Positions 1 to 5,307 of a stretch of 8,093 bases of DNA are shown here, one piece after another (the stretch's first letter is position 1; the number at the start of each line of letters is the position of its first letter). The notes below the pieces were generated by a model. It saw only the letters and a list, made by a program, of their open reading frames with translations, did not search any database and had not been told where the DNA came from. Source of the stretch: Candidatus Kaiserbacteria bacterium (GTDB lineage Bacteria; Patescibacteria; Paceibacteria; UBA9973; UBA2100); contig NVTG01000001.1 in NCBI GenBank assembly GCA_002401495.1, forward strand, positions 2,699 to 10,791, written 5' to 3'. The translations under genes and the position numbers were made by a program.

Positions 1-93
1 CAGCCCACAATTCTACGGGCAGCGATCAACGATCATCCCTGGATGGGCGTGAATGACCAGGATGTGATTTGGCACGAAGGTACCTGTGACTAA
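1..93 (+). CDS. C-terminal end of an unidentified protein (partial)
   Basis: Frame 1 is open from the first base to a TAA at 91-93 and gives 30 residues ending in VIWHEGTCD. The peptide looks like ordinary globular protein (HPWMGVND, DQDVIW) rather than a random frame. Its stop lies 14 bases before the ATG of the next plus-strand gene, whose ribosome binding site begins right after this stop, so the two are probably co-transcribed. The start and most of the gene lie outside the window. I do not recognise the family. It could also be a chance open stretch, since 30 codons without a stop is weak evidence by itself; the spacing to the following gene is the main support. Confidence 0.5.
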   Translation, partial: QPTILRAAINDHPWMGVNDQDVIWHEGTCD

Positions 94-99
94 GAAGGA
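94..99 (+). promoter_or_regulatory. Ribosome binding site of the 69-residue protein
   Basis: GAAGGA lies 8 bases before the ATG at 108 and directly follows the TAA of the upstream frame. It fixes the start of the small plus-strand gene. Confidence 0.7.
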
Positions 100-107
100 C
101 AACCGCC

Positions 108-317
108 ATGACTGAACTAAACACCAACAATCTTATTTTTCCAACCGGCATATCAGCTAAGCGCCTTAAAAGTGAAGCAAAAAAACTTAAAAAGACAACA
201 GGGCTATCACACACTCAAGCCCTCACCAAAGTGGCCAAGGAAAATGGCCCTTATCGGAATTGGGACGATGCAATAAGACAGCTGACAAAACAGAGATTAG
301 CCGCAACCCGCGGATAA
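108..317 (+). CDS. Small basic helical protein with an SHTQAL...NW motif
   Basis: This complete 69-residue protein has a strong ribosome binding site. After a polar N-terminus it reads as two to three helices. A lysine-rich stretch (SAKRLKSEAKKLKK, about residues 17-30) is followed by LSHTQALTKVAKENG and then YRNWDDAIRQL. From memory, small phage, plasmid and bacterial proteins with the pattern S-x-x-Q-A-L-x-x-(V/I)-A-x-x-x-G-(F/Y)-x-N-W share this fold, also as an N-terminal piece of larger proteins; their biochemical role is not established. The basic charge would suit nucleic-acid binding, but that is inference. It is encoded opposite to the long minus-strand late operon and convergent with the lipase gene, so it probably ends a separate plus-strand transcript. 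There is no signal peptide or membrane segment. Confidence 0.75.
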   Translation: MTELNTNNLIFPTGISAKRLKSEAKKLKKTTGLSHTQALTKVAKENGPYRNWDDAIRQLTKQRLAATRG

Positions 318-319
318 TG

Positions 320-351
320 CCGGGCGGCGTGTTATTGATTTGGCCGCCCGG
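320..351 (+). terminator. GC-rich hairpin, possible terminator of the plus-strand genes
   Basis: CCGGGCGGC at 320-328 pairs perfectly with GCCGCCCGG at 343-351, leaving a 14-base loop. It starts a few bases after the stop of the 69-residue gene. The following bases are only moderately T-rich (ATTTCGATTTGAT), so termination on the plus strand is plausible but not textbook. On the minus strand no T-run follows, so it is not a good terminator in that direction. Confidence 0.5.
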
Positions 352-364
352 ATTTCGATTTGAT

Positions 365-395
365 AAAAAAAGAGCCGGCGCATTTCTGCACCGGC
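365..395 (-). terminator. Intrinsic terminator of the minus-strand late/lysis operon
   Basis: On the minus strand an 8-bp stem, GCCGGTGC (395-388) with GCGCCGGC (381-374), includes one G-T wobble. It closes a six-base loop and is followed by TCTTTTTTT (373-365). This is the classic GC stem plus U-tract. It lies about 33 bases downstream of the lipase stop and marks the end of the operon that runs down from beyond 8093. Confidence 0.88.
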
Positions 396-405
396 CCAGG
401 CTAAC

Positions 406-425
406 CTGAACAACAGGGAGTTCAG
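406..425 (-). other. Small inverted repeat just after the lipase stop
   Basis: CTGAAC (406-411) and GTTCAG (420-425) form a 6-bp stem with an 8-base loop, three bases beyond the lipase TAA. No U-run follows on either strand, so it is not a terminator by itself. It could protect the 3' end of the transcript or be chance. Confidence 0.3.
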
Positions 426-427
426 CT

Positions 428-1228
428 TTATGCCTTCATCCAGCAATCCAGTAATATGCGCGCATAGTCCTGGCGTGAATGGTGATCATTGCCCAGCAGC
501 ACCGGGCTTAACGTTTTTATCCGCGCCATCACCCGATCATAAATCCGGTCGAACATCGATGGGGCCCGGCGCACTTCATCAAAACGATCGATATAACGCA
601 GATCCCCCACATGCCGGTAGCCGGCCAGACAAAGCAGTTCCGGACGCCTGGCCACTACATCAGCACAGCGCACGACCCGGTAGATTGGCACGTCGCGCAG
701 ATAGCGCACCAGATCCGCCGTCCCGACGCGCGGGCAGCCGATGGTCACCACACTGGCCGGCGGCCGATCAATTTGTTTGAGCCTTGCCGCCGCCAGAATA
801 CCCATGGCGGCGCCCATAGAATGGCCAGTGACGTGGATGGGAAATTTTTGGGGCAAAAGGGATCCTATAAATCGGACGATATCGCTCCACAGGCTCTCTA
901 AAGCTAGCGAAAAGCCATGATGAACCCTGCCCGCCGGACCAAAAGACACCAGATTGGCGCGCAAGTCGGTGATAATATCTTCGATTTTATCCACTTGAGT
1001 GCCGCGAAAAGCCAGTACCGCATGATGGTCACCGACCGCAATGAAAGCCTGGGCGCCGGCTTCACCCCAGCCAAACAGTTCGACCTGGTGATAGCCCATG
1101 TCTTCAAAACTAACGGCGTTATCATCTTCTTCAAATCCGCCATAGGCCTTGTCCGACAAATCGGCCGCCACATGTAAATCCAGGGCAGGGGGGCGATGTT
1201 GCGCCCCCCCCGACCAATAGATCTCCAT
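428..1228 (-). CDS. Class 3 lipase (alpha/beta-hydrolase), phage lysis-cassette enzyme
   Basis: The 266-residue protein has the marks of the fungal-type/class 3 lipase family (PF01764). VLAFRGTQ (71-78) precedes the region of the oxyanion loop. VHHGF is at 102-106. The nucleophile elbow GHSMG has Ser137. The strand signature IGCPRVG is at 163-169. A triad Asp is likely in CADVV (Asp190) and a triad His in NDHHS (His249 or His250). The family hydrolyses ester bonds of glycerolipids or phospholipids; the substrate here cannot be read from sequence. There is no signal peptide, so it would accumulate in the cytoplasm like an endolysin. I chose ATG 1228, because it overlaps the lipoprotein TGA as TGATG and has GGAG seven bases upstream; a TTG at 1231 is the alternative. 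It is last in the operon, before the terminator. A run of eight G lies in codons 6-9. Function in lysis is inferred from position. Confidence 0.88.
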   Translation of the reverse strand: MEIYWSGGAQHRPPALDLHVAADLSDKAYGGFEEDDNAVSFEDMGYHQVELFGWGEAGAQAFIAVGDHHAVLAFRGTQVDKIEDIITDLRANLVSFGPAGRVHHGFSLALESLWSDIVRFIGSLLPQKFPIHVTGHSMGAAMGILAAARLKQIDRPPASVVTIGCPRVGTADLVRYLRDVPIYRVVRCADVVARRPELLCLAGYRHVGDLRYIDRFDEVRRAPSMFDRIYDRVMARIKTLSPVLLGNDHHSRQDYARILLDCWMKA

Positions 1229-1662
1229 CAAGTGACTCCACTACATTGGATCGCCACCTTGGCCTCAATCCGGTTAATATCGCTGATCAGTTCCGGCAGA
1301 TCCTTCAATCGATCGACCGCCTCGTCATAATCACTAAGCGCCACCTTGATGCCCTGTTCGGCCAGCAAGACGATGGCAAACTTAATGAAGTCAGCCCGGT
1401 AGGCATCGCCGGCCGCATTCAGATCAGTGCCGGCATCGGCCGACGCCTGCATTAACTCCACATCTTCGGCCAATCTTAAAATGCGATCCTCACCGAAATG
1501 CGTAGCCAGCATGGTGTTAAGCTGGTCGGCGCGAAAGATCCTGGCGTCGTCATTACAGACAACCCCCAAATGATCGTCGGCCTTGTCGCCCAAAAAACTG
1601 CACGCACCCAGCAGGCCCAGGCCGGCCACTAAAGCCACTTTTAAATATTTACTTTTAGCCAT
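1228..1662 (-). CDS. Lysis-cassette lipoprotein, possible outer-membrane lysis factor
   Basis: This 144-residue protein has a typical type II signal peptide: basic MAKSKYLK, a hydrophobic stretch, then the lipobox LGAC with Cys21 as the lipidated residue. Ser22 at +2 (not Asp) predicts outer-membrane sorting by the Lol rule. The mature part is acidic and mainly helical, with two further cysteines at 36 and 140 that could form a disulfide in the periplasm. I recognise no named domain. It has a good ribosome binding site (AAGGA, spacing 8) that overlaps the endolysin stop, and its TGA overlaps the lipase ATG. By position behind an endolysin it could play the part of an outer-membrane spanin subunit, but it is larger than most o-spanins, not proline-rich and not nested in another gene. 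A secreted partner or inhibitor for the lipase, or an immunity/exclusion lipoprotein, are alternatives. Confidence 0.8.
   Translation of the reverse strand: MAKSKYLKVALVAGLGLLGACSFLGDKADDHLGVVCNDDARIFRADQLNTMLATHFGEDRILRLAEDVELMQASADAGTDLNAAGDAYRADFIKFAIVLLAEQGIKVALSDYDEAVDRLKDLPELISDINRIEAKVAIQCSGVT
1236..1239 (-). promoter_or_regulatory. Ribosome binding site of the lipase gene
   Basis: On the minus strand GGAG lies inside the last codons of the lipoprotein, seven bases before ATG 1228. It favours this ATG over the TTG at 1231, and with the TGATG overlap it implies translational coupling. Confidence 0.65.
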
Positions 1663-1673
1663 CTTATTTATCC

Positions 1674-2228
1674 TTAATCATCGATCCCCTGGCGAATACG
1701 GCCGCCTTTCATTATGCGAAAAGCCTGGCGGCGGTTACCGTCGGGGTTGGTTGAACAATGAACCCAGCCCGACCGCGGATCCGCCGGGTCGTGAAATTCC
1801 AAAATCAACTGATCATAATCAAGATGACGATCAATCCATCTGGCTAGGCTCAAATTTGATATGCCGGGGATTTCAAAATCTAATGCATTGCCTTTTGGGT
1901 GCTGTTTCTTGGCAAAATATTTCTTCCAGTTTTTTTCATTCACAGATAATTGGCGCTTTTTGCACCAACGGCCAAAGCTACTGTCGAGGCGTCCGGCCCA
2001 ACAAATCTGCTTTTCCAGCTGCTCGCAGCGAAACCAGCTGTTGGGGGTAATCGGCAGGGCCCAATAGTCGCGGCAGGGCTGGGCGATATTCTCGGCCGTA
2101 TAGCGCAACGCCGGAATCAGGATTGCCGGCGGCGTGTTATCGATACCAAAGCGATCGGCGGTCGAGGATCGCATCGCATCGCGCAGGGGGAAGTTGTGAG
2201 ATAAAACCAAATTGGGGGTAATTAACAT
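1674..2228 (-). CDS. Endolysin-like zinc peptidase, M15 family (peptidase M15_3 type)
   Basis: This 184-residue cytoplasmic-type protein matches the phage M15 D-Ala-D-Ala carboxypeptidase/endopeptidase family. The N-terminal hallmarks LSHNFPLRDAMRSSTA (9-24) and GIDNTPP (28-34) are followed by SWFRCEQLEKQIC (64-76). The zinc site is QHPKGNALDFE (109-119), with ligands His110 and Asp117 in the H-x6-D spacing. LILEF follows with Glu144, and GWVH supplies the third ligand, His157. It should cleave peptide bonds in peptidoglycan stem peptides. A basic insertion (about 79-108) lies between the Arg67 motif and the zinc site where many relatives have a short SGYRS...GS turn; I recall similar long forms in alphaproteobacterial phages. 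There is no signal peptide, so a holin is needed for export. The ATG overlaps the upstream TAA (TAATG), with AAAAGGAG at a 9-base spacing. Confidence 0.9.
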   Translation of the reverse strand: MLITPNLVLSHNFPLRDAMRSSTADRFGIDNTPPAILIPALRYTAENIAQPCRDYWALPITPNSWFRCEQLEKQICWAGRLDSSFGRWCKKRQLSVNEKNWKKYFAKKQHPKGNALDFEIPGISNLSLARWIDRHLDYDQLILEFHDPADPRSGWVHCSTNPDGNRRQAFRIMKGGRIRQGIDD

Positions 2229-2590
2229 TATGCAGCGCTCCTTTTGCGGCCGGGTTTTGACGGCATATCATCCAGGCGGGTTTGGATCCGCTCCAACATG
2301 CGTTTTAATTCGCGGGTCATATCCTTGACTTCATCATGCTTGGCATAGCGTTTTTCCGCCTCCAGCATGTAACCGGCCAACTGCTTGGACAGGCTGTTAT
2401 GTTCCATCCAAAGCTTATCGACGCTATCGGCGCCGGCTCTGGTATCGATATGTTCGTTAAGGCTGGTAATGGCCACGGTCAGCGCCGCCGTTTGCGCCTG
2501 GCCACTTTTCCAGATAAAGGCAAAAAGCAGCAGGATCGCCGGAATCTCAATGACCGATATCCACCAGATATAAGTTGGAACAGGTTCCAT
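2228..2590 (-). CDS. Single-span membrane coiled-coil protein, holin/inner-membrane spanin candidate
   Basis: This 120-residue protein has one membrane segment near the N-terminus (about 7-27, WWISVIEIPAILLLFAFIW) carrying an internal Glu15. A long charged helix follows, likely a coiled coil (about 56-107), and a basic tail SKPGRKRSAA ends it. From memory, short proteins with the pattern (I/V)E-x-P-A-x-x-x-L-F-x-x-I-W followed by a coiled coil recur beside endolysins in alphaproteobacterial phages, without assigned function. Charge distribution (acidic short N-terminus, basic residues after the span) favours the tail being cytoplasmic, which fits a holin or regulator better than an i-spanin, whose coiled coil must be periplasmic. 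Its own ribosome binding site is weak: only a run of six G about six bases before the ATG. A 13-codon frame upstream ends in TAATG at this start. Its TAA overlaps the endolysin ATG. Confidence 0.75.
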   Translation of the reverse strand: MEPVPTYIWWISVIEIPAILLLFAFIWKSGQAQTAALTVAITSLNEHIDTRAGADSVDKLWMEHNSLSKQLAGYMLEAEKRYAKHDEVKDMTRELKRMLERIQTRLDDMPSKPGRKRSAA

Positions 2591-2631
2591 TAGCTGCCCC
2601 CCGTTATTGTGCCAATCATGTCGATAGCCAT
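2590..2631 (-). other. Possible 13-codon coupling ORF before the membrane protein gene
   Basis: In the 45-base gap after the 251-residue gene, an ATG at 2631 opens the frame MAIDMIGTITGGS, closed by a TAA that overlaps the next ATG (TAATG). A second ATG at 2619 in the same frame has AGGA 12 bases upstream. Since the next gene has a poor ribosome binding site, ribosomes ending here could re-initiate. It may be chance; no homologue is known to me. Confidence 0.25.
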
Positions 2632-2635
2632 TCCT

Positions 2636-3391
2636 TTAAACCCCGTTTACCTTGGCGATACCCGCCCGGTCTATGCCGTTAATATTTCCTGTGGATTGCC
2701 CGATAATTTTATTACCCCAACCGGCCGGGGCACCGCCTGCGGGTTCAAAACCAATTACAGCGGACGCATACCTATAATTGTCTGTTTCAAACGATGTGGG
2801 TTGGGTGTCCCCTACATTCAGCGTTTGGTATGTAATCGCCATAGTGTGGGAAGCACCACCAGACCAATACAATTCAGTTTGATTAGTTTCGTATGACTCG
2901 TATGGGCGGCTAAATTTACTACCATCGGCTACACACAAAAGAATTAAAGTGCCGTCAGTTGCAATGTCTGTAAGATGGGTAATTTGGCCTGCTGTAGAAT
3001 TAGGATCATTTAATGTAGATGTTAAAGAAGCAGTTGCGCCCCCGGCAGGCGCACCCGTAATTTCCATTGCGTATATATGCTGTTCAGTTTGGGTGTTCTG
3101 GTAAGTAGCCACAACGTTAGCACTTCCCGTCGTGGGGTTAGCTAATATCCACCAAGATGCGGCAGCCCCAAATGAAGAATCATAACACACCTCATTTGCA
3201 AGCTCTGTTAAGGCGACACCGCCATAAGTGACACCAGTACACGGCCCCGTATTGGCTGCGGCACATTCCGTACTAACAGCCACTACTAAGTAATTACCAA
3301 CAGCGGCGGAAATAGTGAAATTTGTTAATGTTACCGTTGTGCCGTCAACAGTCTCATTAAGAGCTACCCCCCCTATTATTGCTATCGCCAT
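2636..3391 (-). CDS. Putative tail fibre/decoration protein, beta-sandwich with NGI/NGV C-terminal tail
   Basis: The 251-residue protein is rich in Thr, Ala, Gly and Asn, with few charges. The body (about 1-216) alternates strands typical of an all-beta carbohydrate-binding or jelly-roll domain: YLVVAVST, VTYGGVALTEL, AASWWILANPTTGSANVVATY, HIYAMEITGA, DGTLILLCVADG, YASAVIGFEPAGG. From memory, proteins with GVTYGG(V/Q)(A/P)LT and W-x-L-x-x-P-x-x-G motifs are common in environmental phages and exoproteins. The last 27 residues begin at Trp225 and hold three spaced hydrophobic-x-G units (KIIGQ, NINGI, KVNGV), a tail I have seen on other tail or surface proteins. It sits between fibre genes and the lysis cassette, so a receptor-binding or virion-decorating role is likely but inferred. 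The ATG overlaps the upstream TAA, with GAGG seven bases before. A run of seven G lies in codons 7-9. Confidence 0.72.
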   Translation of the reverse strand: MAIAIIGGVALNETVDGTTVTLTNFTISAAVGNYLVVAVSTECAAANTGPCTGVTYGGVALTELANEVCYDSSFGAAASWWILANPTTGSANVVATYQNTQTEQHIYAMEITGAPAGGATASLTSTLNDPNSTAGQITHLTDIATDGTLILLCVADGSKFSRPYESYETNQTELYWSGGASHTMAITYQTLNVGDTQPTSFETDNYRYASAVIGFEPAGGAPAGWGNKIIGQSTGNINGIDRAGIAKVNGV

Positions 3392-4725
3392 TACGCCACC
3401 TCAATATATGACTTGTCAGGGTCAAAATAAAATGATGTGGCGCTTTCAGCGTAACCGACAATTCTAACAATTTCCCCGGTGGTTGATGGCTTGGTGGACG
3501 TAAACGCCCCGGCAGTTGCAGACAGATAAATAATACCTTCTGTTAATCCTGTGGTGACGAATTCCCCAGCGTGTAAGAACTCACCAGACGCGCTTGCGGC
3601 GACGGCTTCATTTGCCATAACCAGCCGCCTTGACGCTGTGCTTTCTGCCGACGCATCCGCCTTAATGACCCCCGTACTCGTCACATAGCCAATCTCACCA
3701 GCGGCAAAGGTATTGCCTGTTGCTGCGGTATAGGACGCCACAATTGACCCACCGCCGTCACTGGCGTGCGTATGGCTGTCAATTTCACCCGTTAGCACCG
3801 CTTCAATTTCAGCCTGAGTTGGCGCGATGTGGACTTGGGCATTTGCCGCAATACCGTTCAGCTTTAAATTAAGCGCATCGGTGAAAGGATTACGATTAGC
3901 CTCACCTTCATAGAGCGTGACAATTTCAGAGCCTATCAAGTCGGCCTTGGCGCCCGCCTCTATGGCATTCAATTTGTCTTTCAGTGCATCACTGAAAACA
4001 TTGGTGTTGGCGTTATTCTCGTAGGCCGTCTTGATTGCGCCGTCGCTCTGGTCAACAGTGGCCGCCGGCGCTATTCCATCAAGCTTTGTTTTCAAAGTCG
4101 AAGTAAAGGCCGCACTAATCGCATCCAGTGTCACCTCGTTCGAGAAAGAATGATAGGCAGATGAAGATAATTTAGCCGCCAAAGCATTTGCCAGGTTCGT
4201 ATTGTCTGTTGGGTCGCCCGTTACCGCAGAAAAGGCGATCCCATGCTCGTCGGCGCCATGTTGGTTAGCCCATGAGACAATATCGGCAATCGACCAGAGC
4301 CTAGCCTCGGTATCGTTGCCCGTGGTCAACTCGGCCGCTGTTGGTTGTCTTGGCTTGCCTGTCAGATTGGCATAAGCCGGATCATTATATTTATTGGTCG
4401 AGCCTTCATTGATGTCGTCTGTAGTCAGAACAACCGCCCCGGTCTGGCTGTTAACCGTGGCAATAGGCGCCGAGGTGATAAATCCGCTATCGTTAGTAAA
4501 GGCTGATAAAGCCGTTGGCTTGTTCTGAACGTCGGACCATTCCCCACTTCTCGCAAGGCCTGCCAAAGCCGTCGATAGTTCATAATCAGCAAAGAAAGCA
4601 ACAAGGGCCGTGTTATCTGTGACCGCCCCACTCAATGTAGAAAATGCGGCAGCCACGCCCCCAGAATTATCAATATAATTGATAACCTCTTGGTCTAAGA
4701 GAGCAAGGGAAACTCTTGTTGCCAT
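3391..4725 (-). CDS. Tail fibre protein with tandem 37-residue repeats
   Basis: The 444-residue fibrous protein has repeated phage-fibre signatures. These are WSDVQNKPTALSAFTNDSGFI (split: WSDVQNKP at 63-70, FTNDSGFI at 76-83), VNSQTGAVVLTTDDINEGST (91-110), then three in-register 37-residue repeats at 206-242, 243-279 and 280-316. Each repeat starts F-(T/S)-(S/D)-x-L-x-x-K-L-(D/N)-x-I. The third runs into SHTHASDGGG (317-326), a His-rich turn seen in many fibres. The C-terminal part (about 327-444) is a compact beta domain ending IVRIVGYAESATSFYFDPD, a tail-protein ending I recognise from memory. The molecule is probably a trimeric fibre shaft with a terminal knob, attached to the fibre encoded upstream or to the baseplate; the receptor is unknown. 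The ribosome binding site is GGAG about 10 bases before the ATG. Its TAA overlaps the next ATG. Confidence 0.82.
   Translation of the reverse strand: MATRVSLALLDQEVINYIDNSGGVAAAFSTLSGAVTDNTALVAFFADYELSTALAGLARSGEWSDVQNKPTALSAFTNDSGFITSAPIATVNSQTGAVVLTTDDINEGSTNKYNDPAYANLTGKPRQPTAAELTTGNDTEARLWSIADIVSWANQHGADEHGIAFSAVTGDPTDNTNLANALAAKLSSSAYHSFSNEVTLDAISAAFTSTLKTKLDGIAPAATVDQSDGAIKTAYENNANTNVFSDALKDKLNAIEAGAKADLIGSEIVTLYEGEANRNPFTDALNLKLNGIAANAQVHIAPTQAEIEAVLTGEIDSHTHASDGGGSIVASYTAATGNTFAAGEIGYVTSTGVIKADASAESTASRRLVMANEAVAASASGEFLHAGEFVTTGLTEGIIYLSATAGAFTSTKPSTTGEIVRIVGYAESATSFYFDPDKSYIEVA
3778..4110 (-). repeat. Three tandem 111-bp units coding 37-residue fibre repeats
   Basis: The encoded units align without gaps: AFTSTLKTKLDGIAP..., VFSDALKDKLNAIEA... 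and PFTDALNLKLNGIAA..., each closing with a x-x-E-x-(N/x)-x-N or GEID turn. The DNA copies are diverged, so the duplication is old or under diversifying selection. Units of this type form the repeating shaft of trimeric phage fibres. Confidence 0.8.
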
Positions 4726-4754
4726 TAGCTAGTCGCTCCGTTGGGTGTTGTCAT
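4725..4754 (-). other. Possible 9-codon coupling ORF before the fibre gene
   Basis: The 69-base gap between the 170- and 444-residue genes contains MTTPNGATS. Its ATG at 4754 has AGGA (4767-4764) nine bases upstream, and its TAA overlaps the fibre ATG as TAATG. The AGGA sits in the loop of a weak 6-bp hairpin (4758-4763 with 4773-4778). It could be a leader that couples translation; chance is not excluded. Nothing else is evident in the gap. Confidence 0.28.
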
Positions 4755-4794
4755 AGTTACTAATCCTGTTCTTTAGTACGATTAAAATATCGCA

Positions 4795-5307
4795 TTAGGC
4801 TCTATAAGATTTAAAGGAGTACACATGCAGGCCTGCGTTTCCGTACTGCCCCGCGTATGCCCTTGCGAACATATATACATTTTGCCCTGCCATAGCAGGA
4901 TTGGTCATTACTTTAGTACCAGCACCTATAACTTTGGAGAGACCAGAAGAAGCATACTGAGTCCCTGAGTATGATGTACCAACACCACAGTAGAGAGACC
5001 CATTCCCGGCGTGACTACAATAGTAGCTCAACTCGATAGTGTCGTGATCATCAGGTAATAGAACGGCTTGAGTGTGTCGAGCGTACCTAGACGAGAAACC
5101 CCCTGTGGCCGCGTCCCCTGTGGCGCGTATAGCGATATGGTCAGCATTCATAGACCCACTTGTTGTAGCGTATGGGGCAAAACCGCCATGTTGCGCATGG
5201 GTCGTTGTCCAATTACCAATGTCGGGGTTTTCCTCACCGTCCTTGTAGTAGAATATAGGCCGGGTTACCTTAGCATTTCCAATAATACTGGGACTTGTGA
5301 TTAACAT
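4795..5307 (-). CDS. Putative tail/receptor-binding protein, unrecognised family
   Basis: This 170-residue protein lies between two fibre genes and is rich in Gly, Ser, Tyr, Ala and Thr, with no signal peptide, membrane segment or coiled coil. Short alternating hydrophobic stretches (HIAIRATGDAATGGFSSRYA, DTIELSYYC, NVYMFARAYAG, LHVYSFKSYRA) suggest an all-beta domain, such as a fibre tip or carbohydrate-binding module. Two cysteines, in SYYCSHAGNGSLYCGVG, are 12 residues apart. I do not recognise a named family. Its base composition is visibly more A+T-rich than the lysis genes, in keeping with a recently acquired host-range module. The ATG overlaps the TAA of the preceding fibre gene, with AAGGGA about 10 bases upstream, so the two are translationally coupled. 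A dedicated fibre chaperone is an alternative, though composition argues against a helical chaperone. Confidence 0.65.
   Translation of the reverse strand: MLITSPSIIGNAKVTRPIFYYKDGEENPDIGNWTTTHAQHGGFAPYATTSGSMNADHIAIRATGDAATGGFSSRYARHTQAVLLPDDHDTIELSYYCSHAGNGSLYCGVGTSYSGTQYASSGLSKVIGAGTKVMTNPAMAGQNVYMFARAYAGQYGNAGLHVYSFKSYRA

Noticed and set aside
26..214. Minus-strand frame of 62 codons with a hydrophobic stretch
   Set aside because: It is antisense to the small plus-strand gene, whose ribosome binding site and recognisable motif make it the real gene.
430..901. Plus-strand open frames opposite the lipase
   Set aside because: They are GC-driven shadows of the lipase gene; the proteins are Pro/Arg/His-rich low-quality sequences, and the lipase motifs on the other strand are decisive.
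904..1177. Alternative frames on both strands inside the 5' half of the lipase
   Set aside because: They overlap the FRGT and N-terminal core of the lipase in other frames and show no motif or initiation signal.
1229..1231. TTG as start of the lipase
   Set aside because: The next codon is ATG, overlaps the upstream stop as TGATG, and has the better distance from GGAG.
1228..1662. Calling the lipoprotein a definite o-spanin
   Set aside because: Lipobox and position fit, but length, lack of proline-rich sequence and lack of a nested or adjacent i-spanin argue against a firm assignment.
1583..2050. Plus-strand open frame of 155 codons opposite the lipoprotein and endolysin
   Set aside because: It lies antisense to two genes with a clear lipobox and zinc motifs, has no visible ribosome binding site, and its product has no coherent composition.
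4425..4631. Minus-strand 68-codon frame within the repeat-fibre gene
   Set aside because: It is an out-of-frame shadow within a continuous fibre gene with recognised motifs at the same place (WSDVQNKP, FTNDSGF).
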